Of a stretch of DNA of 64,000 nucleotides, positions 45,456 to 56,547 are shown piece after piece. This DNA is from Ilyonectria destructans (Eukaryota; Ascomycota; Sordariomycetes; Hypocreales; Nectriaceae). The stretch is from contig JAHEWK010000013.1 of the NCBI GenBank assembly GCA_020740775.1, forward strand, positions 248,001 to 312,000, in the 5' to 3' direction. The first letter of the stretch is position 1, and the number at the start of each line of letters is the position of its first letter. The position numbers and the translations under genes are program-made. A model generated the notes under the pieces. The model was not told the DNA's origin. It searched no databases and saw nothing but the letters and a program-made list of their open reading frames with translations.

Positions 45456-45815
45456 TTGCCTCTAGCCATCATAGGATTCATCGTCCTCGCTGTTCTCGCG
45501 GCCGACCGCCGACTGGGTCGAAAGACGACAACGCTACTGTCTGGTTCTCCCGGACTGCCGCTTCACGGCAACTGGCGGGAGGTGCGAGGGAAAGTGACAT
45601 GTCTTATCCTGACGCGATGGAACGAGCTCTACCGGGGTTTCTTTTCGTATTGCGTGGGCTCGAGCCCAAATCTCGTAGTCGGCAGGTGTGAAGAATCCAG
45701 AGAGGTTTTAAACGAACACGGGTCCCTCTGCAATAGGAGGCCATTAACCTGGAAGCAGTGGCGCTACGTCACCGATGATTCTCGCGACGTGGCGCTGCCC
45801 TACGGTGAGGCCTGA
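45456..45815 (+). pseudogene. Cytochrome P450 N-terminal fragment
   Basis: A 119-residue frame begins with a hydrophobic anchor (LAIIGFIVLAVLAA), followed by the proline-rich hinge-like SGSPGLPLHGNW, then CVGSSPNLVVGRCEESREVL, NRRPLTWK and VALPYGE, the order found in fungal microsomal P450s. It stops directly after the LPYGE-like motif. No I-helix, ExxR or haem-binding cysteine follows in any frame, so this is a truncated relic rather than a gene. Confidence 0.55.
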
Positions 45816-46085
45816 AGAGTATTTGATGCCGGTCAATGCCTTGGACGTCAGCTCCGGTGCGTCCGCAGTCCAAATGGCTCCTATAGAACCGAAGAAGAGT
45901 CCTCCAGATCCGCTTAAGTGAACGCTAATGTCTTCCTCCCGTATCATGACTCCGAGGCCAAAGTGTTTCTGGTGGACTTGCGGAAACGACCCAGAACCTT
46001 TTACTGGGAAATGATCAGGTACTTGAGTAGTGTCACTTCCTGTATGCTGTAGGCCAACAGTATTACGTAACTTGAACCTATCCAT
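45744..46085 (-). other. Unrecognised protein-like fragment
   Basis: Open frame of 113 residues antisense to the end of the P450 fragment, with a segment KHFGLGVMIREEDISVHLSG followed by a Gly/Ser-rich stretch. It has some look of a serine-hydrolase C-terminus but no catalytic motif. Could be a gene fragment or chance. Confidence 0.25.
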
Positions 46086-46435
46086 CTCACTAAGGCAAGC
46101 TGTCCCCGTCTTTCAAAGCGGGGTTGTTAGCTTGATTCCTTATAGGGAAACGGGATCAGCCCGCTATTAATAATCATCGGTCAGTCGAAATATAAGAACT
46201 CCGACTCAAGGGTTAAGTAGTGGCCGCTTGAAATTTAGTCGGAAATCAGTGCCCGAAGCCTCCGGGTTCGATAATACCGTTCAGAGAATAAATAACCTTA
46301 GGAGAATTAGTTAATGTTCTATAAAATCAGCGATAGATACCAGCCATTGGGAACTTGACGAAGAGGGTATACAGTCCTAAAGCTCTACACCTTTTCATCT
46401 ATTATTTCAGCCTTGTTCTCTCCCTTCACTAGCCC
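46086..46435. other. Intergenic
   Basis: Upstream region of the epoxide-hydrolase-type gene. No feature recognised. Confidence 0.5.
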
Positions 46436-47885
46436 ATGATGTTAGGTCTCGTAGCGGGTACTTGCCTGCTTTCGAGCCTTTGGATTTCCATTGCACAGTC
46501 AGCCTCCATCACGGTACGAGTTCTCGTGTTAGCTAATCCGCTTGAGACCCGTTAACTAATATCCTTTTCCAAGCCTCACTGTTACCCAAATGTAGAGCTC
46601 AACACGGTAACTACTTCTGTTCTCCTGAGTCCAGATGTATTCCCTGCTGATGTCTCCTAGTCCGATATTGAGAACACTACCTACGTGAACTTGGTGAGGA
46701 CTATGAAGATCCCTTCTGGCACCACATATCGATACGTGTTCTCGGCCCCCTTCGACGCCGAAAAACCATATCTATTGTTCCTGCACGGATTCCCAGAAAC
46801 TTCCTACGAATGGCACCATCAGATCACCTACTTCAATGAGCAGGGCTATGGAGTCATTGCCCCCGACTTACTAGGCTATGGTGGTACTGACAACCCCTCC
46901 GACTTGCAAGCCTTTAACTTCAAAAACATGGTCACAGAACTGGTTCAACTGCTCGACTGTGAAGGCGTAGAGAAAGTCGTTGGCATTTCGCATGATTTGT
47001 AAGTTACCAATGATATCCGTAAGTATTTGTCCAGAATTGCTAGCTCACAACCTCGCAGCGCATCGCCACTGCTCTCTCGTTTCATCACCTATCAACCTTC
47101 GCGACTCGCAGCAGTTGCATTCTTAGGCAATGGATACGTCCCCCCGCAAGGAAAGCTTGACGCACAAACTGTCGATCTGGTTAATAACGCAACATTGGCT
47201 CACTTCGGATATCAACAATATGGCTACTGGTTAACAAACAATGACGAGGATGCAGGCGCACTGATAGACCAACATGTAAGTTGTTGCGAGCCGATACTTT
47301 CTCAACCGTTACTTCGGCACTAACTACTTGGCTTAGTTGGAATCCTTCTATACACTCCAATATACACGCAATACGTCGTCCTGGACGGAGCACTTCTTAC
47401 CGGTTGGGGCATTCAGACAGTGGCTTATGCAGAACAGGACTGCGTCTGACATGTTCGTCAGCCTCGTAAATATGGAGCAGTGGAAAGTCATCATAAGGGC
47501 CCAGGGAGGACTTGATGGTCCGTTAAAGTGGTACAAGGCAATGATGAGGGGCATCAACAACCCTGATATTTCCGGTAAGGACCCTTTGATCACGTTTGGA
47601 GATTTTCTGACGATGAGATTAGACCAGAATTCATCTGGCACTATTTCGCAACCACTTCTCTTGGTCTTGGCCGAAAGAGACCCGATCGCCATCCCGTCTC
47701 TACAGCTCAATGCCACTGTGCCCTATGCGAGCAACCTTCGAGTTAGGTCTGTGAATGCCGGCCACTTTATTCAGACCGAAGCACCCTATGAGGTCAACAG
47801 ACACCTGGAACTCTTCATTCGGGACGTTATGAAAATCCCTGATTCGAACACTGCCTCCATTGCCGTCTGTTTTGACGGGTGCTAG
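46436..47885 (+). CDS. Alpha/beta hydrolase, epoxide-hydrolase type, probably secreted
   Basis: 404 aa. Exons 46436-46513, 46574-46606, 46661-46998, 47059-47275 and 47337-47885 (sum divisible by three), including a 33-nt exon. Introns are 54-61 bp. Residues 1-about 22 form a signal peptide (LVAGTCLLSSLWISIAQS). The oxyanion motif HGFPET (79-84), nucleophile D149 (VVGISHDF), acid D337 (LAERDPIAIP) and base H365 (NAGHFIQTEAP) form the Asp-Asp-His triad of epoxide hydrolases and haloalkane-dehalogenase-like enzymes. The cap lies between. Predicted to hydrolyse an epoxide or similar small molecule in the secretory pathway or outside the cell. The first ATG of the ATGATG pair was used. Confidence 0.88.
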
Positions 47886-48951
47886 CAGGTAAGCAGAGAA
47901 GTACCAGTGGACATAGTAGGAGGAATGGAAGCGAACAGAATGTAACACTTGTGTCAGACAGAAAGGTCTAATAAGTTGGTTTTACTAGTCCTGGGTTCCT
48001 ATTCTGCCGGTCTCAAGGACCCGGATTCCTAGTCTGCCGGTCTCAAGAGCTCGGATCCCTAGGAATCCGGTCTCAAGACCGGTGTCTCCAGCGTCTCAAG
48101 GAAGTCATCACAACCTAGATAAATAGCTGGTCTTCCACCTACCTAGATAGCAAGACAAGACATTATATTACCAACTAAACTGTTCCAACCAATCCATTCT
48201 GTTTGATAGCTTGAAAAGGAGATCAAGATCTATTGCTCCCGGTGATATAGGGGAAGTAGCCATAAGTCCGAATCTGTGTCTTATCTATCTCTTACAAGGA
48301 TGAGCTCAATGAACACGGGGTCGGGGCAACCAAGGCTGGCTGCACCTTTAAATAAACTCCCTTCCCGTTAGGCCCAAATGAAGCACTTAGGATTGGCCTC
48401 TAAATGCATCGAACAACACATGGGAGAGGAAGGGTGATGTTGGGATTACTTGATTCAAGAGCTTTGTAGAGAGCTGTCTGCATTTATTCACTCCCGATTT
48501 TCAGTTCCCATAAAAGCAAACCCTTGCTTAGATTAGTGGTGTGTAGAGGGCAAGAGTTAAGGTGTCATTTAAGGCTTAGTGAAATTGAATTATTAGCTAA
48601 AACAGCTAACTAAAACTTGTAAAAATCCTGCTATAACTAAAGATAAAATAAAAATCAGACTAGGTAATAATTTAAAGTATTATTAACTCAATAACTAGTA
48701 GGAAAATAATATTTTATCTTTATTTAGTTATTTAAATTAGGGAATTAATAGGGGGCCATAATGTTTTTAATATAGGGGTATAACCTTACGGGGGTATGAC
48801 TTTTTACAACACCCTATTAGCTGATTTTTCCTCAACCTAAAAATACTTTCTCGCAAAGGCAGTATAACTAGCTGTCTTAACAGCACCTTTTTCTTACTTG
48901 AAATCTTCCTGACCCTCTGGGTCTTAACGTATCGGGGCATATCAAGAGGTC
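47886..48951. other. Gene-poor, partly AT-rich spacer
   Basis: Holds the short tandem repeat at about 47,988-48,085 and an AT-rich stretch at 48,560-48,760. No gene supported. Confidence 0.5.
47988..48085 (+). repeat. Imperfect ~32-bp tandem repeat
   Basis: Three diverged copies of a unit containing CCTAGTCTGCCGGTCTCAAG followed by GGACCCGGAT-like sequence, the last ending CCGGTCTCAAGACC. Confidence 0.6.
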
Positions 48952-49455
48952 TTACTTTCGACGGTAAGATGAACGCTCTATTGCTCGCTCGTAGGAAAAC
49001 ATCCGACACTCTATTCTAACCACTATCGAAGGAAGAATATCCTCGTCACTGTTAACTAGCTCCCATTGACTCCTCGTCCTCCGGATGCTGGGCTGCATCC
49101 TCTGACCGCTGGCACGCACCCTTATTATTCTTCCAGATCCGAGAGTGGCTAATTGACTACATATCTGGCGCTGGGTTGATATGCTAACCTGACTACTGGC
49201 CTGCGTGTTACTCGGTTGGCTTGCTTCCAGCGCAAGCTTGGCGAGTGTAGGTTTATTTCGAATTCCAGCTGGCTGACTTCGCGTACGCCCTGTTAGCTGG
49301 CTTGCTGGCCTGTTGGGAAGCCGACTGGCGGCTTGGCTGCTACCGCTGATTGTCAGCCTTGCAGGCACAGGCTGCACGGTATTTTTTAGCCTGCCACGCA
49401 GGGCAGTAGCAATCTTAGGGTTGAGGATGCGTCGGTATGGATCTCGAGACGACAA
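48952..49455 (-). CDS. Hypothetical low-complexity ORF
   Basis: Open frame of 167 residues, rich in Ser, Gln, Arg and Ala (SGSSQAASRLPNRPASQL). No domain recognised. It sits in repeat-rich DNA between AT-rich stretches and may be a relic of a repetitive gene or a chance frame. Confidence 0.2.
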   Translation of the reverse strand: MSSRDPYRRILNPKIATALRGRLKNTVQPVPARLTISGSSQAASRLPNRPASQLTGRTRSQPAGIRNKPTLAKLALEASQPSNTQASSQVSISTQRQICSQLATLGSGRIIRVRASGQRMQPSIRRTRSQWELVNSDEDILPSIVVRIECRMFSYERAIERSSYRRK

Positions 49456-50988
49456 TTCTTATTGTTGCCAGCGTAGATAAACCTCCCATTTAGTAAGAAA
49501 TATCGCATATCCCAACTTTGAGTAGATCTTATAATAATAAGAGTCCTCAAGCTTAATGGAAACTGAGCAGTTATTATTATATTCAGGGAGAGAATATAAA
49601 AAGGGATTCTTATTAGTAGGTATTACCTTATAGGCAATATAGTATTACTTATTAATTAACTTAAAACCTTTTAATAAAATTACTATTTACATTAGCAGTA
49701 ATACTTCAAACTATGTTGATCGCCGGATCCTATATAAACAAGTATAGATAAGGATTCCCACTGTAGTATTTGTTAACCGAACAAGTGGAAGCTAAAGGCT
49801 CGAAACAAAGTGAGCAGCTATGAAAGTTAACATCTTAAGTAAGAGCTGGGATGGAATGGGGACGACGTGCATAAGAATTGAAGCAATATTTCTGGACTGT
49901 ATACACTAGGTGCAGAGTTTCCAAAGGCCGCTATCCGTAGCTGGTTTATCGGATGCTTTAACCAGTAGCTCGGTAGTATCGCAATACCGCTACGGCAAAA
50001 GGGAATGATCACTCCTTTTGTCGGTAGCGTTATTATAGTCTATATCTCCGTCTGACATACCCCCCCAGATTGGCGATTTATAGAGACTATCTGATAGTGA
50101 CGGTGCTCTAATAGTGTGGCGAGATCCGATTTTTAGCTGCTTTTGACGAGCCTGATTCTGCGGTGTGTGCCAGCGTGCTGATGTGGGGTTCGAACTGTTG
50201 ACCTGGTTGGATAGGGTTTGCTAAATATGGATGCGATAGTAATTTCAGTGGAAGTTACAGGCGATGAAACCTCCCGGGCTCATAACTATCGCAATACCGC
50301 TACGGCAAAAGGGAATGATCACTCCTTTTGTCGGTAGTGTTATTGTAGTCCATATCTCCGTCTGACAGATAGAGTTATTCATTCCCAATAATTAACGGAA
50401 CTTTTAATAAGGTAAGAGCTATTCCCGACTGTATCACTAATCATAGATATACCAAGATCCTAGTTGCGTAAGAAGACGTGGGATTTATTAGGAGTGACTT
50501 ATTAAGCTTAGAGGTAGCTATTACGTTAGTTAACTCGCGTCCTAGTTAATTCATCATCTGAAAGGTATCATCTTCGGCAATATGGAAGTGCGAATCTCGA
50601 GGCGCTTGGTGGGTGATTATATGAATTACGTAAAAGAGCCGTTTTTAGTCATCTGAAAGGAGATGAAGGGGATGTGGAAGGACGGCCACCCCGATTACTG
50701 AAACTTCACGATGAGTTTAGATAGTTTTACCCAACGTGGTAGGCTATCTTGTCGATCCCTTGAAAGAGACCCACATCGGCCTTTGCGACGACATGCCGGT
50801 GAGATTGTAACAGGTTCATTAAGTAATGATCCCGGCGGAATATTCCACAATTAGTAACCGCCTTCCAGCCAGCGATGGCCAAGGTGACGGACCGAAGGAT
50901 AGCCCAACTTGCAGGGGCAACAAATCGAAAACGCAGGACAGGCCCTTTTAAAGTTAGTGTCAAGGAATCTACTAGTACATGAGCCAAA
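49456..50988. other. Repeat-rich intergenic region
   Basis: AT-rich at 49,490-49,700, then the 81-bp direct repeats (separate entry). 50,580-50,988 is the upstream region of the MFS gene. No gene supported. Confidence 0.5.
49977..50367 (+). repeat. 81-bp direct repeat pair enclosing 229 bp
   Basis: 49,977-50,057 and 50,287-50,367 are identical except for three transitions. Each repeat contains an imperfect hairpin around TGATCA (CGCTACGGCAAAAGGG ... TCCTTTTGTCGGTAGCG) and ends TCTGACA. The layout is that of a miniature element with terminal direct repeats (TRIM-like) or a duplicated small repeat. Terminal TG...CA and a primer-binding site are not convincing. Confidence 0.75.
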
Positions 50989-52755
50989 ATGTTGAAACCA
51001 ACACAGCAGGGTGATTACGGCCATTGCTCTGCGGCAGCTGTCGAAGGGAAAGACATGGCACTGACTACGGAGGTCCAAGACCTCACAAATGAAGGCGACT
51101 CAAAGAAAGCCCGGACAGGTTACCGCCATACGTTGACCTCGGCGCCAATCATCCTATGCCAGTTTGTTCAGGTATCGTATCCATCATTTTGAGTCTCTAC
51201 ATGCGTTCACTCATGTCACCAGATGATCCCTTTCGGGGCTGGAATCAATAGCAGCTTGCCCATAGCCGAGAGCCTGGGTGCTACCCCGGAGGAGGCCATT
51301 TGGCTCGTGGCTTCCTATCCGTATGTTTTCATACCCTCCAGCCTCATTTAATTGTTGCACCGCTAACACTTCGTGACCAGTCTAACTCAGGGAACCTTCG
51401 TCCTGATGGGTTGCCGTATCGGGGCTGTCCACGGCCACAAGAACGCCGTCATTGTAGCTGGTATATGGTGGATTGTGTTCCACCTCATCTCAGCGTTCAT
51501 GCGTAGCATTGTCTCCCTGAGCCTCACGCGCGCGCTAAGGAGTATCGGGGCTGCATTTATCCTGCCGAACGCTATCGCTCTGCTCACCACCACGTTTCCT
51601 CCGCGCAAAGCACCCAACATTTCCGTCGGTCTGTTCGGAGCCATGGCGCCCATAGGTGCTGCAGGCGGAAGCATCTTCTCTGGCATCTTCGGCCAACTTG
51701 CACCTTGGTGGTGGTTGTTCATTTTCCTGTGAGTTTCGGATAGGTTTATTTAGCCAACCGACGTGCTAACAACGCTTGCTATAGGGCCATCCTTGGAACT
51801 GCCATCTTTGCTTTGTTTTTCTTTGCGGTGCCTGCTGAGAGTCAGGTGTTGGACCCTAGCGGAAAGATCGACTATATTGGGGCGTATTTCGGCGTTGCGG
51901 GCTTGTTTCTCTTCAACTTTGTCTGGACTTAAGTTATCCTGTCCGATCCAAAAGTGGTACTGTTCTTAGGGCCGTCTAACCATCCGCAGCCAAGCTGCCA
52001 TCATTGGCTGGACGGTTCCCTACATCTATGCCCTCCTGATTGTGTCTATTCTACACTTCATTGCCTTCGCAGTCTGGGAATCCAAGTTCGCCTCCCGACC
52101 TATTATGCCTATGAGCATTTGGACATCACCATCCTTTAGTATGATGGTTCTGTCCGCCTTCGTCTCATTTATGGCATTTGGTCTGTGCCTCTGGTATTTG
52201 AACGTCTGGCAAATACACATTAGGCGTTACAGCGTGTTTCTTAACGCGGGCACGTATGTCCCTTTGGCTATTGGGGGCGCCGGCGCAGCCATCCTCAGCG
52301 CAAAGCTGGTCCGATACCTAGATGCGCAGTACATCCTTGCCATTGGGTCCACTGTGACCCTAATTGCTCTCCTGCTTGTCGCTACAATGCCGGAACAGCA
52401 GACATACTGGGCACAGGTATTCCCCTCGATTCTCGTTGGATCCATGGGCCCAGACTTCCTCTTTACGGCGGCTCAACTCATTGCGAGTGGCACTGTTAAG
52501 AGGTCCCGGCAGGGTGTGGCCGGATCGCTAATCGGAACCGTCTTGGCGTACGGAATGGCCACCGGCTTGGGCTTTGCGGGGACGGTAGAGTATTACACGA
52601 ATGACGGCGGTCGAGACCTGGTAGAAGGGTACAGGAACGGCCTCTACCTCGGCATTGGCATGGCCGTGCTAGCGATGGTTCTATCTCTAGTCTTCGTCAG
52701 GATTCCGAAGGACCGAAGGGAAGGCTGGGATCAAGACAATCAGTCGGTAGAGTGA
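50989..52755 (+). pseudogene. MFS drug/H+ antiporter-type transporter with mutated splice donor
   Basis: Major facilitator of about 512 aa, probably exporting or importing small molecules across the plasma membrane. Exons 50989-51171, 51223-51320, 51381-51728, 51785-51928 and 51990-52755 sum to a multiple of three. Hydrophobic helices run throughout, with TQGTFVLMGCRIGAVHG, the DHA1-like PNAIALLTTTFPPRKAPN, GLFGAMAPIGAAGGSIFSG and LDPSGKIDYIGAY. The fourth intron (51929-51989) has branch CTAAC and acceptor CCGCAG. Its donor reads TTAAGT instead of GTAAGT. Without splicing, the frame meets TAA at 51930-51932, right after FNFVWT. A single G-to-T change at 51929 would therefore truncate the protein after about 258 residues. 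A sequencing error or an unusual donor would rescue it. Confidence 0.75.
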
Positions 52756-53166
52756 GTGATGCTGTCGGGCCGGTGCAAGACACGATGTTGTGGCGATGGT
52801 GGACGGAGGAGGAATGTGATTAGGGTTACAGGCGATATGCTGTTGCCTCGTCCTGAATATCTATTTCACATGGATATCATTGCGTCCCCCTCAATTCTAC
52901 CCTCTCGAATACGACGACGCCTCGATATCAAGATCCGGACTCTTTCAACATCATCTTAGGACTATAGCAAGGAGTACGAGGCGATCTACAATTGGGCACT
53001 TGTCAATATCCAGCAGAGTTTGATAGAACCTTCAACAGGGTGGGCTATTACCGTGTATTGGCCTAGGTAGCTTTTTCCTCTGTCGATTTAGCGTGTGTCA
53101 TATGCCGTATATCTTCTGGGGTGTTTAAGAATCTCCAACCCCACCTCCTCAGACCATGTTCAAGAC
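52756..53166. other. Convergent intergenic spacer
   Basis: Between the 3' ends of the transporter and the aldo-keto reductase. Nothing recognised. Confidence 0.5.
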
Positions 53167-54190
53167 TCAACGCTTGCCCATCACCTCAAAGTTGTCCAAC
53201 GCAGCCTCGGCCTTGACACTCTCCCAAATCTCGTCTATCCGCCTGACAGTCCCCTCACTCAAAGGCCCATTCTTGATCGCCTCGACCGTCTCCCTCAATT
53301 GCTGGTCCTTTCTCGCGCCCACGATCACAGCATCCCCTAGGTCGCCCCGCAGCTTGGAGTGGTACACCACCCAGCGGTATGCCAGCTCCGCCTTAGTGAC
53401 GCGCTCGTCTTTGGCAATCTGCTCCCAGACGTCGAGCGCGGCCATAAAGCTGGGTCGGTTGTACATGGCGTTGTAGATGTTAGCGAAAGGGTTGTCCTTG
53501 CTGAATCGGCCCTCCGTGTCAGTCAACGCAGCCTTGGACTTGGAGAGAAATCCGCCAGCAATGGGGCTGTACGCGTAAAATGAGATGTTATGTTTGCGAA
53601 GGGTGGGGAAGATCTCCTCATCTGCGCGGCGTGCCACTGCCGAGTAGTTTCCTTGATAGACCGAGGGAACCACAAAATTTTTCTCCTTGGCAACCTGAAT
53701 AATTTCTTCTACCTCCTGCCCGAGGAAGTTGGAAAGCCCGAGGCGCTTGAAGGCGCCTTGCTGGTGGAGCTCATCGAGACCGCTGAGAGTCTCTTTCCAA
53801 GGGACTCTCCGATCCGGGGCATGAAGATAGTACACGTCGACCTTGACACCGTTGTCAGAGAAGACACATTCCTCTACCATCAGCGTTGGAGGTGCTGTCG
53901 CTTACATTATCGGTCTTGAGCTTCTGCAGACTCTCCTTGCAGGAGTTGATGACAAGGTCCTTGGTAGAGGGCTGTGGACCGAAACCACTTGGGAGCTTGG
54001 TGTCGATGGTGAATTTTAAAGCGGCGCCGGTATTGCCCAACGTCTCTTCAGACGCGCCGTAGGCCTGTGCTGTGTCAATGACCTTGATGCCGACCTCCTC
54101 AAGGGTCTTCAGCCACTCAACAACATCATCAGCGGAGCTGCCGAAGAAAGCCCCACCTCCGAAGACGATCTTGATTCCGTTTGCAGACAT
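53167..54190 (-). CDS. Aldo-keto reductase (AKR7-like, aflatoxin-aldehyde-reductase type)
   Basis: 319 aa. Exons 54190-53906 and 53841-53167 (sum divisible by three), with a 64-bp intron, donor GTAAGC. The catalytic tetrad is visible: D39 and Y44 (VIDTAQAYGASEE), K65 (IDTKLPSG) and H102 (VYYLHAPDRR). The TIM-barrel pattern continues with LGLSNFLGQEVEEI and SPIAGGFLSKS, and ends VEAIKNGPLSEG. Cytosolic NADPH-dependent reduction of aldehydes or ketones is expected. Starting at the upstream ATG (54244) would add 18 residues not typical of the family. Confidence 0.88.
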
Positions 54191-54823
54191 CGTATAAGCA
54201 CCAGTGAAACTTGATTCAGTGATAGTATTAAATGCCACAGTCAAGACTCAGGAGAGCAGGCCTAAGTCCTAGGGGAGGTATCTCTTTTATATTCCATTTA
54301 TAGGAGCCTATACTTATGGGCATGGCTATAAGTAACCCGATTTCCTTCCGGAGGGACCACATATGTCGGCTGACACCTTTCCGGGCTCGGCATGTTGTTG
54401 TCACTCTGTAATGTCAATTTGTCACTAGCCTCTGTTGCCCACGCCCGTAGCAAGACAGTTCGGAGGCTTTCTGGTCTTTGGTCGATGCGACATCCCGCGG
54501 CTGCGCGAGAGGTTGCTTGGTCATCCTCTGGATTTCAGCTCACAGCTGAGGGATCACTAATCGACTGTGTCCGTTAACGGACCCATCCAGCCAGTCGTTC
54601 CCCAGTCGGAGTTCTTATGTCACAATCCAGCGATTATTAAAAAGCGGGACTGATTTGTATTTCCTTTGAGTAATCAGACCGGTGGCCCAGCTTTGGAAAG
54701 ATGCCAGCAACACACCGCAATGAGATGTCTAAGATACCTCTCCAGTGGGTCGATTTGCCTATTTACCAAGGGAAATTGGTATACGTGACATTCTGAGCCA
54801 GTACCTTATCCTTTTATCCATGC
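54191..54823. other. Divergent intergenic region
   Basis: Between the aldo-keto reductase (-) and the bZIP gene (+). No element recognised. Confidence 0.5.
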
Positions 54824-55629
54824 GTGGTCAAGTCCCAGTCGGTTAATTCCCTACCCTGCAACCTAGATCCTGACAGGATGGATGGTGAATCTCAGGATCG
54901 CAATCCTTTCTTCAGACGGGGTGCACTTCTTCTTGACAGTTCCAACATCTTCGAAAGCATAACAAGAGCCTCAAGATGCAGCGAGCAACCAGGAGTAGTG
55001 CTAAATCTCTTAAAGGTACGCGCCATGATTTCAGCAGTCCTACTCGTCTTCGCCCATTCCCTTTTAGATAAGCCGGATTAATCACAACAATCCCGAGGCT
55101 ACCTGAGCTTTGTGCTCACTCACTCACTCACTACTTCCAGACGCGTCGAGAGCGAAACCGTCAGGCCCAGCATGACTTTCGGCTGCGTCAACGAGCCGCG
55201 AATGAAGCACAACAGCATCGAACACGGCATCTCGAGAATACAATTGAAGAGTTGACCAACGTGCTCATTGGCTTTTACGATGAAATGCTCCGCACGGAAG
55301 AGATTGCGGCGGAGCCAAGCTTGATGGCTCGAATCCGGCGCTCCACGAAGCAGGTCCTAACTCTAGCGAAGTCTGTTTCGAATATGGGCGAAAAGGACAC
55401 GGCTGAGGAACAAGACGACGGTGGAGACAAACGGTACAATAAAAGAAAGAAAGGGGAGCATCCGAAAGGGCGGCCAAAACGGAAGGCTGTGGACTATGCC
55501 TTGCGTCCGCCATCCCCGTCCCAAGTCCCCTCGTCCGTTGTGGCCACCGACACCGACGCGGCTGCTACCTTTAGCATTAATTCAGAAGACTCAAATAATG
55601 TCGAGATTCACCTGGACCAGCCGGTCTGA
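54824..55629 (+). CDS. Small bZIP / AT-hook-like transcription factor
   Basis: 226 aa. Exons 54824-55015 and 55141-55629 (sum divisible by three). The 125-bp intron has donor GTACGC, acceptor TTCCAG and a TCAC microsatellite before the acceptor. The basic region RRERNRQAQHDFRLRQRAAN starts right after the splice, as in the bZIP at 34,157, followed by a leucine-containing helix. Residues near the C-terminus (HPKGRPKRKA) form a GRP-core AT-hook-like motif. The first exon is not conserved-looking, so the start is provisional. Nuclear regulator; targets unknown. Confidence 0.65.
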
Positions 55630-56547
55630 GGCGGCAGAATGTTAACCATATATCCTTCCCTGAACTTTTCTTTCTTGGCCCCTCTGGCGGCGGCGATGGT
55701 TCCAATAGACTGCGCATTTCCTGGACGTGCCGCTTCCAGTCTTCCCTCCTCTCCTGGTCAATAAACAGAGAATGGATCCAGATATTGTTAATTCCCAACC
55801 TTGCGGTGAATTCGATTTATTCTAGAATAGTTTCGGTGCAAAGCATCAATCAGGACGCCCTCCTCGAGATTCTGTATATCTGTTCATTTTTATGTGACGG
55901 CTATTTTCAAGTACTAATCGTTTCAATCTTATCTTCGTCTTTGTTAAATTCGATATATGTAAATCCGGGGCTTTGAGAATTGTGTCCCTCGAGAGGATGG
56001 TTGTCGGTAGCAGTTGCTGGGCGGTTTTAAGGCACTTAGGCAAAAAATTGGTGTCCCATTCGCCGAGACATGCTATGTATGCGGAGGATTAAATCCATCG
56101 GTTAGTGGCAGGCGGACAACTCAAGTAAGGCGGCACACCGAACCATACAGCTACCTGCCACGTCATAGAGACTGATAGGAAGGCTGACCGTAAGGCTAAT
56201 TGGGGTGCAGTAACCTATTGCTGCCTGATGCTCAAACCTACAGCAACACCAAAAGAGTCATGCACTTTGTGGAGTAGAGTGTCTTTGGGACGGGACTACT
56301 GGCGTGGGCTCGTTAGCCTGAGCTAAATGCCTTGGCGCCACAGAGCTTGCTGACCATTAAACGCCACTGACGTTGGGGATTGTAATTCCAACAATTGTAA
56401 ATTCCAACCATTTTAATTTGAAATTTCAGATTTTATTACGTATGAACATAATCCCTCCTCTTTTTGTCACTGCCACGACTACTTTTCGACACCTCAAATT
56501 TCCCGCCCCTGGTACTGTAAATCTTTGTGCGTTATCTGCCAACCAAG
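55630..56547. other. Intergenic
   Basis: No gene supported. 56,380-56,440 is AT-rich and precedes the next gene, and may be its core promoter. Confidence 0.5.

Noticed and set aside
50180..50205. GGGTTCGAAC word resembling a tRNA B box between the 81-bp direct repeats
   Set aside because: No matching T-stem, no A box at the expected distance and no cloverleaf; not called as tRNA or SINE.
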